Shown here: positions 44,523 through 53,468 of the stretch, piece after piece
Layout: each line of letters opens with the position of its first letter
Numbering within the stretch: the stretch's first letter is position 1
Assembly: GCA_016713675.1 (NCBI GenBank)
Contig: JADJOS010000001.1
Location: 2,777,656 to 2,841,655, forward strand
Origin: Acidobacteriota bacterium
GTDB lineage: Bacteria; Acidobacteriota; Blastocatellia; Pyrinomonadales; Pyrinomonadaceae
Reading direction: 5' to 3'
DNA length: 64,000 nt
The notes under the pieces: model-generated
What the model saw: only the letters and a program-made list of their open reading frames with translations
The model's database searches: none
What the model was told of the DNA's origin: nothing
Made by a program: the position numbers and the translations under genes

Positions 44523-44538
44523 ATCTTCTTATGCACAC

Positions 44539-44560
44539 GCCCGTACGTAAGTAAGGGCAT
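44539..44560 (+). repeat. Short interspersed element, copy 2
   Basis: GCCCGTACGTAAGTAAGGGC then AT, followed by AACAT as in copy 1. It lies in the gap upstream of the FAH gene. Confidence 0.55.
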
Positions 44561-44610
44561 AACATCCAAAAAAAGCTCGTCTCTTCCTGACTTAAATGCG
44601 GGTTTGCTCA

Positions 44611-45741
44611 TTACCTGATCGAGTCTGAAACCACAACCGACGGTTCGCTTACATTGCCGGCCTTGTCAGTAGCCGTGAGATAATAGTAATAGGTCTTGCC
44701 CGATTCGACCTTTTCGTCTTTGAACGTATTTGTTTTGAGCAATTACGGCGTCAAACGCTCCCATTTGTCCTTTTCAAGGTCTGGGTCCGTCGTGCGGTAG
44801 ATCTTATAACCGACGATGTCTTTCTCAGGGTTTACTGCGAAAAAGATCGAGATCAGGTTTTGGCCGGCTGCCAGAGTGATCGCGGTCGGAGCCGATGGGG
44901 CGAACGTGTCCGTCGCCTTAAACTTGAGAATATTCGACTCGGTACTCTCTACCGGCTCAGCCTTGGTACCGATCGAAACTGCTCGGACGAAGTAGAAATA
45001 ATCCTTCCCGAACTCGAAAAATTCGTCATCATAGTTCGCAACAGTTATCGGCGATCTGTTCAGCAGTTTGCCCGGTTCCTTTTCCGAATTAGATCGATAG
45101 ATATTGTAACCAAGCACGCTCGCGGGCGTTGAGCCGTCCACATTCACGGTCGGGGCGAGCCATGATAATTTGATCGCATCTTGCGAAGGCTCGGCGGACA
45201 ATTCACTTGGGAACGAGGCGACGTTGGCTGTCGGTTCGATCATCAAGAAATTGGAATATGACGCTTTTTGTCCCGAATTATTGGCCAGCCGTATCGCGTA
45301 TCGAAGCCTTACCTGCTGGCCGACAAACTGCAGAGCATCTGTGTACTGCAGCGTTTTCATGCCGAAATCGTCATCGGTGATCTTGAGCGTTGCGATGAGA
45401 TTGCTTTGTGATGAAAACTCTTCTTCTGTGAGTGCGAGCGGCGAGTTGACAGGTTCGGCGAGACGGTAGATATCGGCGCGGTCGATGTTAAGAATGCTGT
45501 CTTTCTTTGCATTGCGGGCAGGCATCTTCCACGAGATGATTATTTTGTTCCCTCGTTGGAAACCGTCGATCTCAACACGCTGTTCCACACGATCTATCGG
45601 CGGCAAAGGCGGCTTACGCTTACCGCAGCCTGCTGCAAATACTGTGACGAGTAGAATAATGACAGGCAGGTATCTAACCACATAGGACACATAGGTCACA
45701 TAGGGATTTAGAGTGAATTTTACGGTCTTTTGCGTGGTCAT
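44611..45741 (-). CDS. Fibronectin type III-like lipoprotein (in-frame TAA)
   Basis: Lipoprotein signal ending in the lipobox-like FAAGCGKRK. Beta-sandwich FN3-like repeats follow (KIIISWKMPARN, YAIRLANNSGQKASYSNF, YNIYRSNSEKEPG, ISIFFAVNPEKDIVGYKIYR). A TAA at 44743-44745 ends the frame after WERLTP, but the same frame stays open for 44 more codons (LLKTNTF, GKTYYYYLTATDKAGNVSE), a perfect FN3 ending, to a TAA at 44611. So one substitution (for example GAA or CAA to TAA) truncates the last repeat. The start is uncertain; a GTG at 45681 gives a shorter signal peptide. Confidence 0.7.
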
Positions 45742-45806
45742 CTGAATCGCGATCCCAAATATGCCTTTCCGGCTATGTTCCCTATGTCTCTATGTGGTTA
45801 AACACC

Positions 45807-47210
45807 CTATAGAATATACTGCCGCAGATTTTGATCTTCGATCAATCCGCTCAGCTTGTCATTTACATACTCGGCGTCGATGACCTGTTCTTTTTGTTCG
45901 AGCTCGCCGCCGAGGAAACTGATTTCTTCAAGCAGTTTCTCAACTAATGTGTGCAGTCGCCTCGCACCGATATTTTCGGTGTTTTTGTTCATTTCCTCGG
46001 TCATTTCGGCCAGTTTATCGACCGCATCATCGGTGAAAATCAGCGAGATTCCCTCGGTCTCTAGTAACGCCTGATATTGCTTGATCAGCGAATTCTTGGG
46101 CTGTACGAGGATGCGTTTTAGGTCGTCGATGGTTAGCGATTCGAGTTCGACCCGGATCGGGAAGCGGCCCTGGAGCTCAGGAATGAGATCGGAAGGCTTC
46201 GCAACGTGGAACGCTCCCGCGGCGATGAACAGGATGTGTTCGGTCGAGACCATGCCATATTTTGTATTGACGTTCGTACCCTCAACGATCGGCAGCAGGT
46301 CGCGTTGGACGCCTTCGCGTGAGACTGCAGGGTTGCCGCCGGATTCGCGGCCAGCTATCTTGTCGAGTTCGTCGAGGAAGATGATGCCGGATTGCTGCGC
46401 GCGGTCTATCGCCTGGCGGGTGATCTGATCCATATCGACCAGATTCTCCTGCTCATCTCGAAGCATATATTCCCGGGCGTCGCCGAGCGGCATTTTCTTG
46501 CTGACGGTCTTTGTCGGGAACAGATTGCCGAGCATGTCGCGCATATTAACGCCCATCTCCTCCATGCCCTGGCCGCCGATAAAATCGATCGACGCGTTGG
46601 AGCGGTCCTGCGTGTCGAAATCGATCAAACGGTCGTCAAGATCACCGCGTCGGAGCTGTTCGCGGAGCTTCTCTCGCGTTCGTGCAAGAGGTTTTTCGGC
46701 CGGATCGGTCGCCTCATCGCTAAAATCGCTCTGATAACTCATATCCGAAGGCGGCGGCAACAATATATCGAGCAAACGCTCCTCAACATTCTGCTCGGCA
46801 CGCACCGTTACGTCGTCAAACGCCGTCTGCTTGGCCACAACGACGGCGACGTCGGCGAGTTCGCGGACCATCGATTCGACATCGCGGCCCATATAGCCGA
46901 CCTCGGTGAATTTCGACGCTTCGATCTTGATGAACGGGGAATTGGCGAGCCGTGCGAGCCGCCGTGCGATCTCTGTCTTGCCGACGCCGGTCGAACCGAT
47001 CATCAGAATGTTCTTCGGCAATACGTCTGCCGCCATCTCGGGAGCGAGTTTTTGCCGGCGAATACGGTTGCGCAAAGCCACCGCCACCGCCTTCTTGGCC
47101 GCCGTCTGCCCGACCACGTACTTATCGAGCTCCGCCACGATCTCGCGAGGGGTCAGGTCGTCCAAATTAGGTTTCGAAGGTGCGGTTTCGCCGCCGAGGT
47201 AAATGGCCAT
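45807..47210 (-). CDS. hslU: ATP-dependent protease ATPase subunit HslU
   Basis: Protein of 467 aa. Starts LTPREIVAELDKYVVGQTAAKK, Walker A GSTGVGKT (residues 72-79), Walker B FLDELDKI, the I domain between, and sensor/arginine regions (TENIGARRLHTL). The C-terminus ends QYIL, the tail that docks into HslV. Hexameric unfoldase of the HslUV protease. Its HslV partner lies 3.4 kb away with three other annotated genes and one tiny gene between, which is unusual. Confidence 0.95.
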   Translation of the reverse strand: MAIYLGGETAPSKPNLDDLTPREIVAELDKYVVGQTAAKKAVAVALRNRIRRQKLAPEMAADVLPKNILMIGSTGVGKTEIARRLARLANSPFIKIEASKFTEVGYMGRDVESMVRELADVAVVVAKQTAFDDVTVRAEQNVEERLLDILLPPPSDMSYQSDFSDEATDPAEKPLARTREKLREQLRRGDLDDRLIDFDTQDRSNASIDFIGGQGMEEMGVNMRDMLGNLFPTKTVSKKMPLGDAREYMLRDEQENLVDMDQITRQAIDRAQQSGIIFLDELDKIAGRESGGNPAVSREGVQRDLLPIVEGTNVNTKYGMVSTEHILFIAAGAFHVAKPSDLIPELQGRFPIRVELESLTIDDLKRILVQPKNSLIKQYQALLETEGISLIFTDDAVDKLAEMTEEMNKNTENIGARRLHTLVEKLLEEISFLGGELEQKEQVIDAEYVNDKLSGLIEDQNLRQYIL

Positions 47211-47352
47211 CTACCTGATTCTAATATCTCACGGGAGCGTTGTCACTTCCACTATTTGCGCACTCAATTACGTCTAATGGTTTTGACTGGAACTGTGTGC
47301 TAACATTCGCACCATTATTCCACAAAAGATCTACTGGTCGGGGAGGTTCGCA

Positions 47353-48504
47353 ATGAAGTATTTCATGTCTGTGGTTCTGATCGTGATGGCGGTGGTCGTT
47401 CTCAACGCTCAGGATAGCCTAAAGGCCGGTGATACGGTCGAATATAGATGCAATCGAGATTCGAGCGGCTGGTGCCGCGGCAGGGTCGAGTCGATCAGTG
47501 GTGGAAGTATTAATATCCGTTGGGGAAATATGCGCGACCAAGTCTCGATGGGCAGCAGCGGTGATGTTCGTGTTCCGCCAAAGCCCGATACTCCTGCGGC
47601 AACAGCCTTTAAGGACGCATTTGCGGCCGAAGTCGGTACCTTCCAGCGCATCGCACTTCGCATTTTCGCTCACTACTATGCTCCCAACGAATTTTCATGG
47701 GCAGGCGGCACGCCGACCACACCTGCGGGCTGGCAGGAGCTTATGTCGCACATTGCGTCGGTCGACGCGCTCTGCAAAGGCAAATACCGCGGCATGACGA
47801 ACCGAAGTCCGAGTGCCGCATGGCCCGGTCCGAGAAAAGGCGATTTGGACGCACGATTCGGCGAATGGTGTACGATCGCCGATAAGCGGCTGGCTTACGA
47901 ACCTCGCGTTCGAGCCGATGCTGCGAGCTCTATGGCGATCATGCCGGGTGAAGACGATCTGAAACGGTCGCTTGAATACCAAGATAACCGTGCTCTCGAT
48001 GACATCCAGTTGTTGATGTACGAGCCCGAGAAATGGAAGGTACAGCAGAGCGGTAAGCTAGAAGCTCATTTTGCGACCTACGGTGTGGTTATGCCGCCGA
48101 CCTTTTTTGACAAGATGATCGAGAGGTCCGCTGAACTCAAGGCAAAGATCGAGCAGGGAGCTCCGGCGCGTTCGTTCGAGATGTCGGCGGCATCGGCACG
48201 GGACGCGGCTGTCGAAACTTTTATCAAGAGCAAATTCATTACCGAGTATCCCGGCTCGCAAGTCTTAAAGGCCAGTCACAGCTATCCGAAATGGGTCAAG
48301 CGTGAGAGCCTGTCACTGGTCGGCAGCGGAACGGGCTACAAACTTTACAAAGTCGAATACAACACCTACAAACGCGGCTGGGTTTTGATGAAAATGCCAA
48401 ACCGGCCGTTTTGTCAGGCCCGCGAATGGGTTGTCGGTCAGGGTTCCAAAGGCCTGGTCGCCGTGAGCACAAGCAGTCAGGGAACGTTTATGAGTTGTCA
48501 GTAG
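47353..48504 (+). CDS. Exported protein of unknown function with Tudor-like N-terminal segment
   Basis: Protein of 383 aa. Strong GGGGAGG site before the ATG. Signal peptide (VVLIVMAVVVLNAQ), then a ~45-residue SH3/Tudor-like beta region (AGDTVEYRCNRDSSGWCRGR). The rest is mixed alpha/beta with several Trp and no recognised catalytic motif. It precedes a lipoprotein by 14 bp, so both are probably expressed together. Confidence 0.65.
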   Translation: MKYFMSVVLIVMAVVVLNAQDSLKAGDTVEYRCNRDSSGWCRGRVESISGGSINIRWGNMRDQVSMGSSGDVRVPPKPDTPAATAFKDAFAAEVGTFQRIALRIFAHYYAPNEFSWAGGTPTTPAGWQELMSHIASVDALCKGKYRGMTNRSPSAAWPGPRKGDLDARFGEWCTIADKRLAYEPRVRADAASSMAIMPGEDDLKRSLEYQDNRALDDIQLLMYEPEKWKVQQSGKLEAHFATYGVVMPPTFFDKMIERSAELKAKIEQGAPARSFEMSAASARDAAVETFIKSKFITEYPGSQVLKASHSYPKWVKRESLSLVGSGTGYKLYKVEYNTYKRGWVLMKMPNRPFCQAREWVVGQGSKGLVAVSTSSQGTFMSCQ

Positions 48505-48518
48505 TTTGAGAGGGAAAC

Positions 48519-49052
48519 ATGAAAAACAAAACGACGGCCATTGCCGCAATACTACTTGTCGCGATCGTTGCCGGCGGATGCGGGATGTTCGGCGGTGCGA
48601 ATTCGAACGCCACCAAAACCGCGAACGGCAACAAGCCTACCGCAACGCCCGAGGTCCCCGCGATCGAGATCACCGGTGCGGCTCTTGGGCAGGAATGGCT
48701 GGCGAATCCAGCTGCGACGGACACCAAATATAAAGGCAAGGTCCTTTCGATCACCGGCGAACTCTATCTCGCCCAGCACATCGGCGACCAAGCGTTCATC
48801 GATCTCGTCGGCATACCGATCAACACCAAGGACCCGAACAACAAGAGTGTCCGGATCTCGTGCGGCAGTGCCATTACCGCCGAAACTCAACTGCTCGTCA
48901 AGGCACGCGAGGCAAACGATAAAATGATGAGCGAGAACCCAACCGCCAAATATCCGCCTCAACCGACATTGACGGTAAAAGGCACCTACAAAGCAAGTGC
49001 GGATCGGGGAATCATCGACGTATCGGATTGTAAGTTACAATCGTCGAGCTGA
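48519..49052 (+). CDS. Lipoprotein with OB-fold tRNA_anti-like domain
   Basis: Protein of 177 aa. Lipoprotein signal with AGGC lipobox (Cys22). After an Asn/Thr/Pro-rich spacer, residues ~60-170 resemble the tRNA_anti-like OB fold (YKGKVLSITGELY, FIDLVGIPI, TLTVKGTYKA). Despite the name, this fold in lipoproteins is not known to bind tRNA. GAGAGGG lies before the ATG. Confidence 0.72.
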   Translation: MKNKTTAIAAILLVAIVAGGCGMFGGANSNATKTANGNKPTATPEVPAIEITGAALGQEWLANPAATDTKYKGKVLSITGELYLAQHIGDQAFIDLVGIPINTKDPNNKSVRISCGSAITAETQLLVKAREANDKMMSENPTAKYPPQPTLTVKGTYKASADRGIIDVSDCKLQSSS

Positions 49053-49088
49053 ACGTCTCATTACGCCGATAAATTCGCACAGATATCA

Positions 49089-49112
49089 CTACCGGCATGT
49101 GTTTGCCGGTAG
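49089..49112. terminator. Perfect 9-bp hairpin between convergent genes
   Basis: CTACCGGCA / TGCCGGTAG with loop TGTGTT, 36 bp after the lipoprotein stop and 45 bp past the stop of the small minus-strand gene. No T-tract on either side, so a termination role is likely from position only. Confidence 0.45.
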
Positions 49113-49157
49113 CGACATTCCTGATCGAGGAATTATCTTTACGTGCCTAACGCGTTT

Positions 49158-49247
49158 CTACCGTCCCCGGCCTCTATACCAAAAGCCGCCGCCGCCGAAC
49201 AGTAGTAATAATACGACGATAATAATAATGAGCGTTGTTGTATCCAT
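49158..49247 (-). CDS. Small membrane protein, 29 aa
   Basis: Encodes MDTTTLIIIIVVLLLLFGGG then GFWYRGRGR. It has an excellent Shine-Dalgarno (AAGGAG, 9 nt upstream), one hydrophobic helix, and a positively charged tail. Very short membrane proteins with a run of Ile/Leu/Val, then GGGG and an aromatic/Arg tail recur in bacteria, but their function is unknown. It is the only gene seen in the 420-bp stretch between the lipoprotein and the next gene. Confidence 0.6.
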   Translation of the reverse strand: MDTTTLIIIIVVLLLLFGGGGFWYRGRGR

Positions 49248-49410
49248 TTTCTTTTTCTCCTTACCGCCCTGATTATCCGCCACAGGAATCATGATTTCTG
49301 TTAGCTGACGCACAAAGGCAAATAAGCCACAAAGATTGGTCTCGCCGCCTGAATAGATCCCCCGGGTGCACTGTCACTTCGTGAAGAAAAGCTCGCCAAT
49401 ACGACACAGA

Positions 49411-49442
49411 AAAAGGCCTCGCCCGGTCGGACGAAGCCTTTT
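49411..49442 (-). terminator. Terminator downstream of the anchor-domain gene
   Basis: On the minus strand: AAAAGGC..TCG / CGA..GCCTTTTT with T-rich tail, 34 bp after the stop of the exported CarboxypepD-like gene. The A-tract on the other side could also end plus-strand transcripts. Confidence 0.65.
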
Positions 49443-49475
49443 CTAATCACTGACCACAACAATTGCAATGAACAG

Positions 49476-50489
49476 TTAGTTTTCGAGAGCGATCAGATCG
49501 AGGTCGGCAATGTCTTGGTTTATCGAGACGACCCTCGGGCTGAATGCGTAGCGTTTCGAGTTTACGCTCAGGATATAGGTCTGGCCGGCGACAACGTCGT
49601 CAAAACGATAATATCCGAACGCACCGGTCACCACCTGCCGGGCCTGGCCGTCCTGCGAAGTCAGCGTTACGCGTGCGTTGCTGAGGCCGCGTTCCCCGGT
49701 CAGCACACGGCCGCCGACGGAAACGCCTGCTGCGGTCGGCGTGGCGATGTATTCAAATGTATCGACGCCGATGTAATCCGAGTTCGCTCCGGACGGGCCG
49801 CCGTTTGTCACGAAGTAGCGAAACGCGACGCGCCCGTTGGTCGGTGACGCGAGGCCGGAGATCGTTATCGAGAACTGCTGCCAAACCACCGGATAGCCTC
49901 CGACAACCTGTGCCGAGTTGATGTCGAGCAAAAGCGTCGTAAAATCGCCGACTGAGGTGTTGGTGGCACCGGCGTTCACGCTGTTGCCGTTTAGCGACAA
50001 CCGCACCTGCATTCTGTCGGGGAAGTCGGTCGGAGCGGGAGCTGCCTTTCTCGTCCAGAATCTGATCACGTCGCCGTTTCGGAACAATATTTCCGGTGCG
50101 AACATCCAGTTGCTGATCGTATTGGCACCCGCGACGCTGTTAAAACTAGCCCCGGCATAGGCGGTCCCTGCCCCTGCTTGTGCCGGGAAGACCGACGAGT
50201 CACCCTGGATCCAATTGGGAATGAGGCCGATCGGCGTACTGAGATTTTGATAATTCCAGCCGACCGTCGGTACGGCCGCGAAATCCTCGGTAAAGCTTGC
50301 GGTCTGCGGAGCGAGATCACCGGTCTCGATCCGTTTATCGACGAATATATTCGCCGGCAATCGGTACGAAGCCCTGCTGCCGCGCGAGATGTTCACCTGT
50401 GCAAACGAACCCTGTGCCAACAAAGCCATCACAAAGCCCGCCACGACCACGCCGCCAGCCCGTGCTATTTGTCTGTTAATGTACTTCAT
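49476..50489 (-). CDS. Exported protein with choice-of-anchor-like and carboxypeptidase regulatory domains
   Basis: Protein of 337 aa from the ATG at 50489, with GGAG close upstream; a GTG 3 codons earlier is possible. Signal peptide (AGGVVVAGFVMALLAQGSFAQ). Residues ~70-240 look like a jelly-roll choice-of-anchor domain (ANTISNWMFAPEILFRNGDV, RVAFRYFVTNGGP). The last ~85 residues are a CarboxypepD_reg-like Ig fold (GRVLTGERGLSNARVTLTSQDG, FGYYRFDDV). Presumably a surface protein; no enzyme motif. Confidence 0.72.
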   Translation of the reverse strand: MKYINRQIARAGGVVVAGFVMALLAQGSFAQVNISRGSRASYRLPANIFVDKRIETGDLAPQTASFTEDFAAVPTVGWNYQNLSTPIGLIPNWIQGDSSVFPAQAGAGTAYAGASFNSVAGANTISNWMFAPEILFRNGDVIRFWTRKAAPAPTDFPDRMQVRLSLNGNSVNAGATNTSVGDFTTLLLDINSAQVVGGYPVVWQQFSITISGLASPTNGRVAFRYFVTNGGPSGANSDYIGVDTFEYIATPTAAGVSVGGRVLTGERGLSNARVTLTSQDGQARQVVTGAFGYYRFDDVVAGQTYILSVNSKRYAFSPRVVSINQDIADLDLIALEN

Positions 50490-50650
50490 AATCTCCACTA
50501 ATGAGCAATTTTAGAGACTACAATACCATTAAATAAAAACCCAACCACCGCCACGACCATTTTCGCTTTCCGAACAAGTGCGAACGGCGCAAAGAAATTC
50601 GGAAATTTAGGCGGGCAATTTTCTTGAACACTTGTGGATAAAGTAGGGCG

Positions 50651-51181
50651 TTAGATCTCTTCGACAATAATATTGTTATTGGTGTAGATGCAGATGTCGG
50701 CGGCGATTCGCAAACTTTCTTCGGCGATCTCTTTGGCGGTTAGCTGCGTGTGTTTTAGCAGGGCACGGGCCGAGGCGAGGGCGTACATGCTGCCGGAGCC
50801 GACGGAGAGGAGGCCGTCGTCGGAGGCGATGACGTCGCCTTTGCCGGAGATGAGGAAGGCGTCGGTGGCGTCGGCGACGATGAGCAGGGCTTCGAGATTG
50901 CGTAGGTATTTGTCGGTGCGCCAGTCTTTGCTCAGCTCGAACGCCGCGCGTTCCAATTGCCCCTGATGCTGCTCCAGCTTCTGCTCGAACCGCCCCAACA
51001 GCGAAAACGCGTCCGCTGTCGAGCCCGCAAACCCCGCGATGATCTTGCCGCCCGAGATCCGGCGTATTTTCTTCGCCGTGCCTTTGATAACAGTATCGCC
51101 CAAAGTCACCTGCCCATCCGCCGCCATCGCCGTCTTGCCGTCACGCTTGACGAGCAGGACCGTTGTTGATCGTATCTTCAT
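50651..51181 (-). CDS. hslV: ATP-dependent protease proteolytic subunit HslV
   Basis: Protein of 176 aa. A short leader MKIRS precedes the mature Thr (T6 in TTVLLVKRDG), which must be exposed for activity. Conserved proteasome-like residues follow: AADGQVTLGDTV, KGTAKKIRR and AGFAGSTADAF. It forms dodecameric chambers served by HslU. It is on the same strand as hslU but separated by 3.4 kb. Confidence 0.95.
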   Translation of the reverse strand: MKIRSTTVLLVKRDGKTAMAADGQVTLGDTVIKGTAKKIRRISGGKIIAGFAGSTADAFSLLGRFEQKLEQHQGQLERAAFELSKDWRTDKYLRNLEALLIVADATDAFLISGKGDVIASDDGLLSVGSGSMYALASARALLKHTQLTAKEIAEESLRIAADICIYTNNNIIVEEI

Positions 51182-51286
51182 ATAGGATTTTTACCACACA
51201 GATAAACACGGATAGAAAGTCTTTTGTCTTCTTATCTGTGTTCATTTGTATTCATCTGTGGCGAATTTGCTGTTAAGGTTCGCGAA

Positions 51287-51308
51287 ACGCCCTTACTACC
51301 GTGCGGGC
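51287..51308 (-). repeat. Short interspersed element, copy 3
   Basis: Reverse strand reads GCCCGCACGGTAGTAAGGGC then GT. Copy 4 follows 68 bp later in the same orientation. Both lie upstream of the peptidase C26 gene. Confidence 0.55.
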
Positions 51309-51376
51309 TTCTGCCAAGACTAGGATACGGCTTTGATTTCAAATGCTCAAATTGCAATAATAGCCGTTACGAATGA

Positions 51377-51398
51377 ACGCCCTTTCTACGGTGCGGGC
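51377..51398 (-). repeat. Short interspersed element, copy 4
   Basis: Reverse strand reads GCCCGCACCGTAGAAAGGGC then GT. It lies just before the chosen start of peptidase C26, supporting a start downstream of it. Confidence 0.55.
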
Positions 51399-51410
51399 TT
51401 CAGCATTTTT

Positions 51411-52127
51411 ATGGCGAAACGACCGAGGATCGGTATTACAACAAGGCTTGAGATCGAGACGCGGCGGTTTTATCTGGGGCGGGACTATTCCGACGCCGTC
51501 GAAGCCCACGGCGGCGTGCCGGTTCTGATCAATCTGATCCCGAAAGAAGGCTATATCAACGGCGTCCTCGACGATCTCGACGGTATATTATTGCCCGGAT
51601 CGGACTCGGACATCGATCCGCATTATTTCGGCGAACAACCGCACGCGAATTTGGGTTCGGTTGTGACGGAAAAGGACGAGACGGACCTTTTAGTTCTCGC
51701 TGAAGTAGAAAAACGCGGCCTACCTTTGTTCGCGATCTGTTTTGGGATGCAGGCGTTGAATGTTTCGCGCGGCGGTTCGTTGATACAGGACATCGAATCG
51801 CAGGTCGACGGCCACATAAAACACCAGCAAGGCGTCCCAAGGGCGAGGAATTCGCACCATATTGTTGTTGAGGAAGGCAGTTTGCTCGGGCAGATGTCGG
51901 CGGGGAACGGGAATGTTCGCGTAAACTCGCACCATCATCAGGCCGTCGGGCGTCTGGGTAATGATCTGAAAGCGACCGCCCGTGCGTCCGACGGCATCGT
52001 CGAATGCATCGAGGACACACGCGACGGCAGATTCGTCGTCGGCGTGCAATGGCACCCCGAACTATCGTGGGCCGATGATCGTTTGTCAGGGAAGCTGTTT
52101 GAGACATTTTTGCGTGCGTGTGTGTGA
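51411..52127 (+). CDS. Gamma-glutamyl-gamma-aminobutyrate hydrolase-like peptidase C26 (class I GATase fold)
   Basis: Protein of 238 aa from MAKRPRIGITTRLE. A longer TTG frame would include repeat copy 4, so it is rejected. Glutamine amidotransferase-like triad: Cys in FAICFGMQALNVSRGGSL, and His-Glu in GVQWHPELS. PuuD-type enzymes hydrolyse gamma-Glu-GABA and relatives. No polyamine genes lie nearby, so the substrate is open. Confidence 0.87.
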   Translation: MAKRPRIGITTRLEIETRRFYLGRDYSDAVEAHGGVPVLINLIPKEGYINGVLDDLDGILLPGSDSDIDPHYFGEQPHANLGSVVTEKDETDLLVLAEVEKRGLPLFAICFGMQALNVSRGGSLIQDIESQVDGHIKHQQGVPRARNSHHIVVEEGSLLGQMSAGNGNVRVNSHHHQAVGRLGNDLKATARASDGIVECIEDTRDGRFVVGVQWHPELSWADDRLSGKLFETFLRACV

Positions 52128-52156
52128 GGTGGAACGGAACATCTGAATAGAATTTT

Positions 52157-52537
52157 ATGGACAATCCGATAGTTATTGGAGTGATCTCGTGGTTCCTGCC
52201 GGGCGTCGGGCATATGATGCAGGGCCGTCTTGTCCGCGGGATCATAATTGCGGCGGTGATCTGGCTGATGTTCATTATCGCCATATTAAGCGGCGGAGCA
52301 CATTATCCCGGATTTGAGTTCAAGGACGGCTTTTTATTGTATCTGCTCAATGTTTTCGCGAAGTTCGGCAACGGACTCGGTGCTTTGATCAGCTATTTTA
52401 TCGCTGCGACACCGGCACCGAACGTTGCGGCGTTGTCCACATTCGAATACGGCGGACGGTTCCTCGAGGTCGCGGGACTGCTTAACTATCTCGCAGTCAT
52501 GGATTCCGCTGATATCGCTTACGGGAGGAAGAAATGA
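52157..52537 (+). CDS. Small membrane protein (DUF6677-like)
   Basis: Protein of 126 aa with about three hydrophobic segments (GVISWFLPGVGHMMQGR, IIIAAVIWLMFIIAIL, AGLLNYLAVMD). The GxGHxxQGR opening is common to small membrane proteins of the TM2/DUF6677 kind. Stop overlaps the next gene by 4 bp (ATGA). Confidence 0.72.
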   Translation: MDNPIVIGVISWFLPGVGHMMQGRLVRGIIIAAVIWLMFIIAILSGGAHYPGFEFKDGFLLYLLNVFAKFGNGLGALISYFIAATPAPNVAALSTFEYGGRFLEVAGLLNYLAVMDSADIAYGRKK

Positions 52538-52704
52538 CACATTTTCTGTATCTCGTCGGTTTTGCTCTGTTCGTATCAGTCGTTTTCGGCGTTTTCGCCG
52601 CCGGCACGCCTCGCGAACGCGTCATCTACGGGGCGAAATCGTTCCTTCAGTTCGTGGTAGTTAGTCTGGTACTCGCGTGGATCCTCTATTTCATTCCATG
52701 GTAA
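52534..52704 (+). CDS. Small membrane protein, 56 aa
   Basis: Starts MTHFLYLVGFALFVSVVFGV, with GGAGG 6 nt upstream and an ATGA overlap with the previous gene. Two hydrophobic segments (the second FVVVSLVLAWILYFIPW). No family was recognised. It sits between the DUF6677-like gene and recO, 4 bp before the latter. Confidence 0.75.
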   Translation: MTHFLYLVGFALFVSVVFGVFAAGTPRERVIYGAKSFLQFVVVSLVLAWILYFIPW

Positions 52705-52708
52705 ACCG

Positions 52709-53461
52709 ATGTCACTGATCGAGACCGAGAGCATCGTGCTTAAGACCCACAACCTGGCCGATGCGGATAAGATCGTCGTACTCTTAACGCACGATCACGG
52801 CGTCGTGCGCGGGGTCGCCAAAGGCGTCAAGCGTCTCAAAAGCCGATTCGGCAGCGGGCTCGAGCCGTTCTCGATCGTGCGGGCGACGTATTTTGAAAAA
52901 GAGGCGGTAGAACTTGTTTCGATCCAGAACATTGACCTCGTCGAATCCTTTTTTGCGGCGGCGAGCAATCCGGATTTTCTGCAAAAGTTCTCGTACCTTT
53001 CCGATCTGCTGATAACGTTCTCGCCGCCGAACGATCCGAACGAGAATCTCTACCGCATGGTCCGGGCCAGTATAAAAGCTGCAGCCGAGGACGTTGCCAG
53101 TTATCTCGCGATCAGTGTTTACTTTGAATCCTGGATACTCAGGCTCGCAGGTTTCATGCCCGATTGGGATCACTGCGACCAATGCCGCCGCGTGATCGAA
53201 GACAGCGAGACTGCTGAGGTTCGCTCCAATTTTCATCTGATATGTTCTGTTTGCCGACGGCCGACGGGCTCGCGCGTGCTTGATTCGGGGCATCGGGGAA
53301 TGTTTGCGTCGGCTCGAAAGCTCTCGCCGACGGCGTTTGTTGAGTTTGCGGGCGGCGATGCCGAGCGATTGACGGCACTTTCCACCATATTCAAACGCAT
53401 CATTTCACATTCGGTCGGCCATGAGATCCGCGGCGAGGTGTCGCTCGGAATAGGTAACTAG
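52709..53461 (+). CDS. recO: DNA repair protein RecO
   Basis: Protein of 250 aa. N-terminal OB fold (IETESIVLKTHNLADADKIV, GVVRGVAKGVKRLKSRFG), helical core, and the four-Cys zinc site (CDQC...CSVC). With RecR it loads RecA on gapped DNA. It starts 4 bp after the small membrane gene. Confidence 0.93.
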   Translation: MSLIETESIVLKTHNLADADKIVVLLTHDHGVVRGVAKGVKRLKSRFGSGLEPFSIVRATYFEKEAVELVSIQNIDLVESFFAAASNPDFLQKFSYLSDLLITFSPPNDPNENLYRMVRASIKAAAEDVASYLAISVYFESWILRLAGFMPDWDHCDQCRRVIEDSETAEVRSNFHLICSVCRRPTGSRVLDSGHRGMFASARKLSPTAFVEFAGGDAERLTALSTIFKRIISHSVGHEIRGEVSLGIGN

Positions 53462-53468
53462 CAAGGCA

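Noticed and set aside
45680..45800. Short CCTATGTG-like tandem words around the FN3 lipoprotein start
   Set aside because: Low-complexity intergenic-type words; too short and irregular to name as an element, though they make the gene start uncertain.
51182..51286. ACACAGATAAACACGG-like words near 51190-51260
   Set aside because: Common loosely repeated intergenic text with no clear boundaries; not called as a feature.
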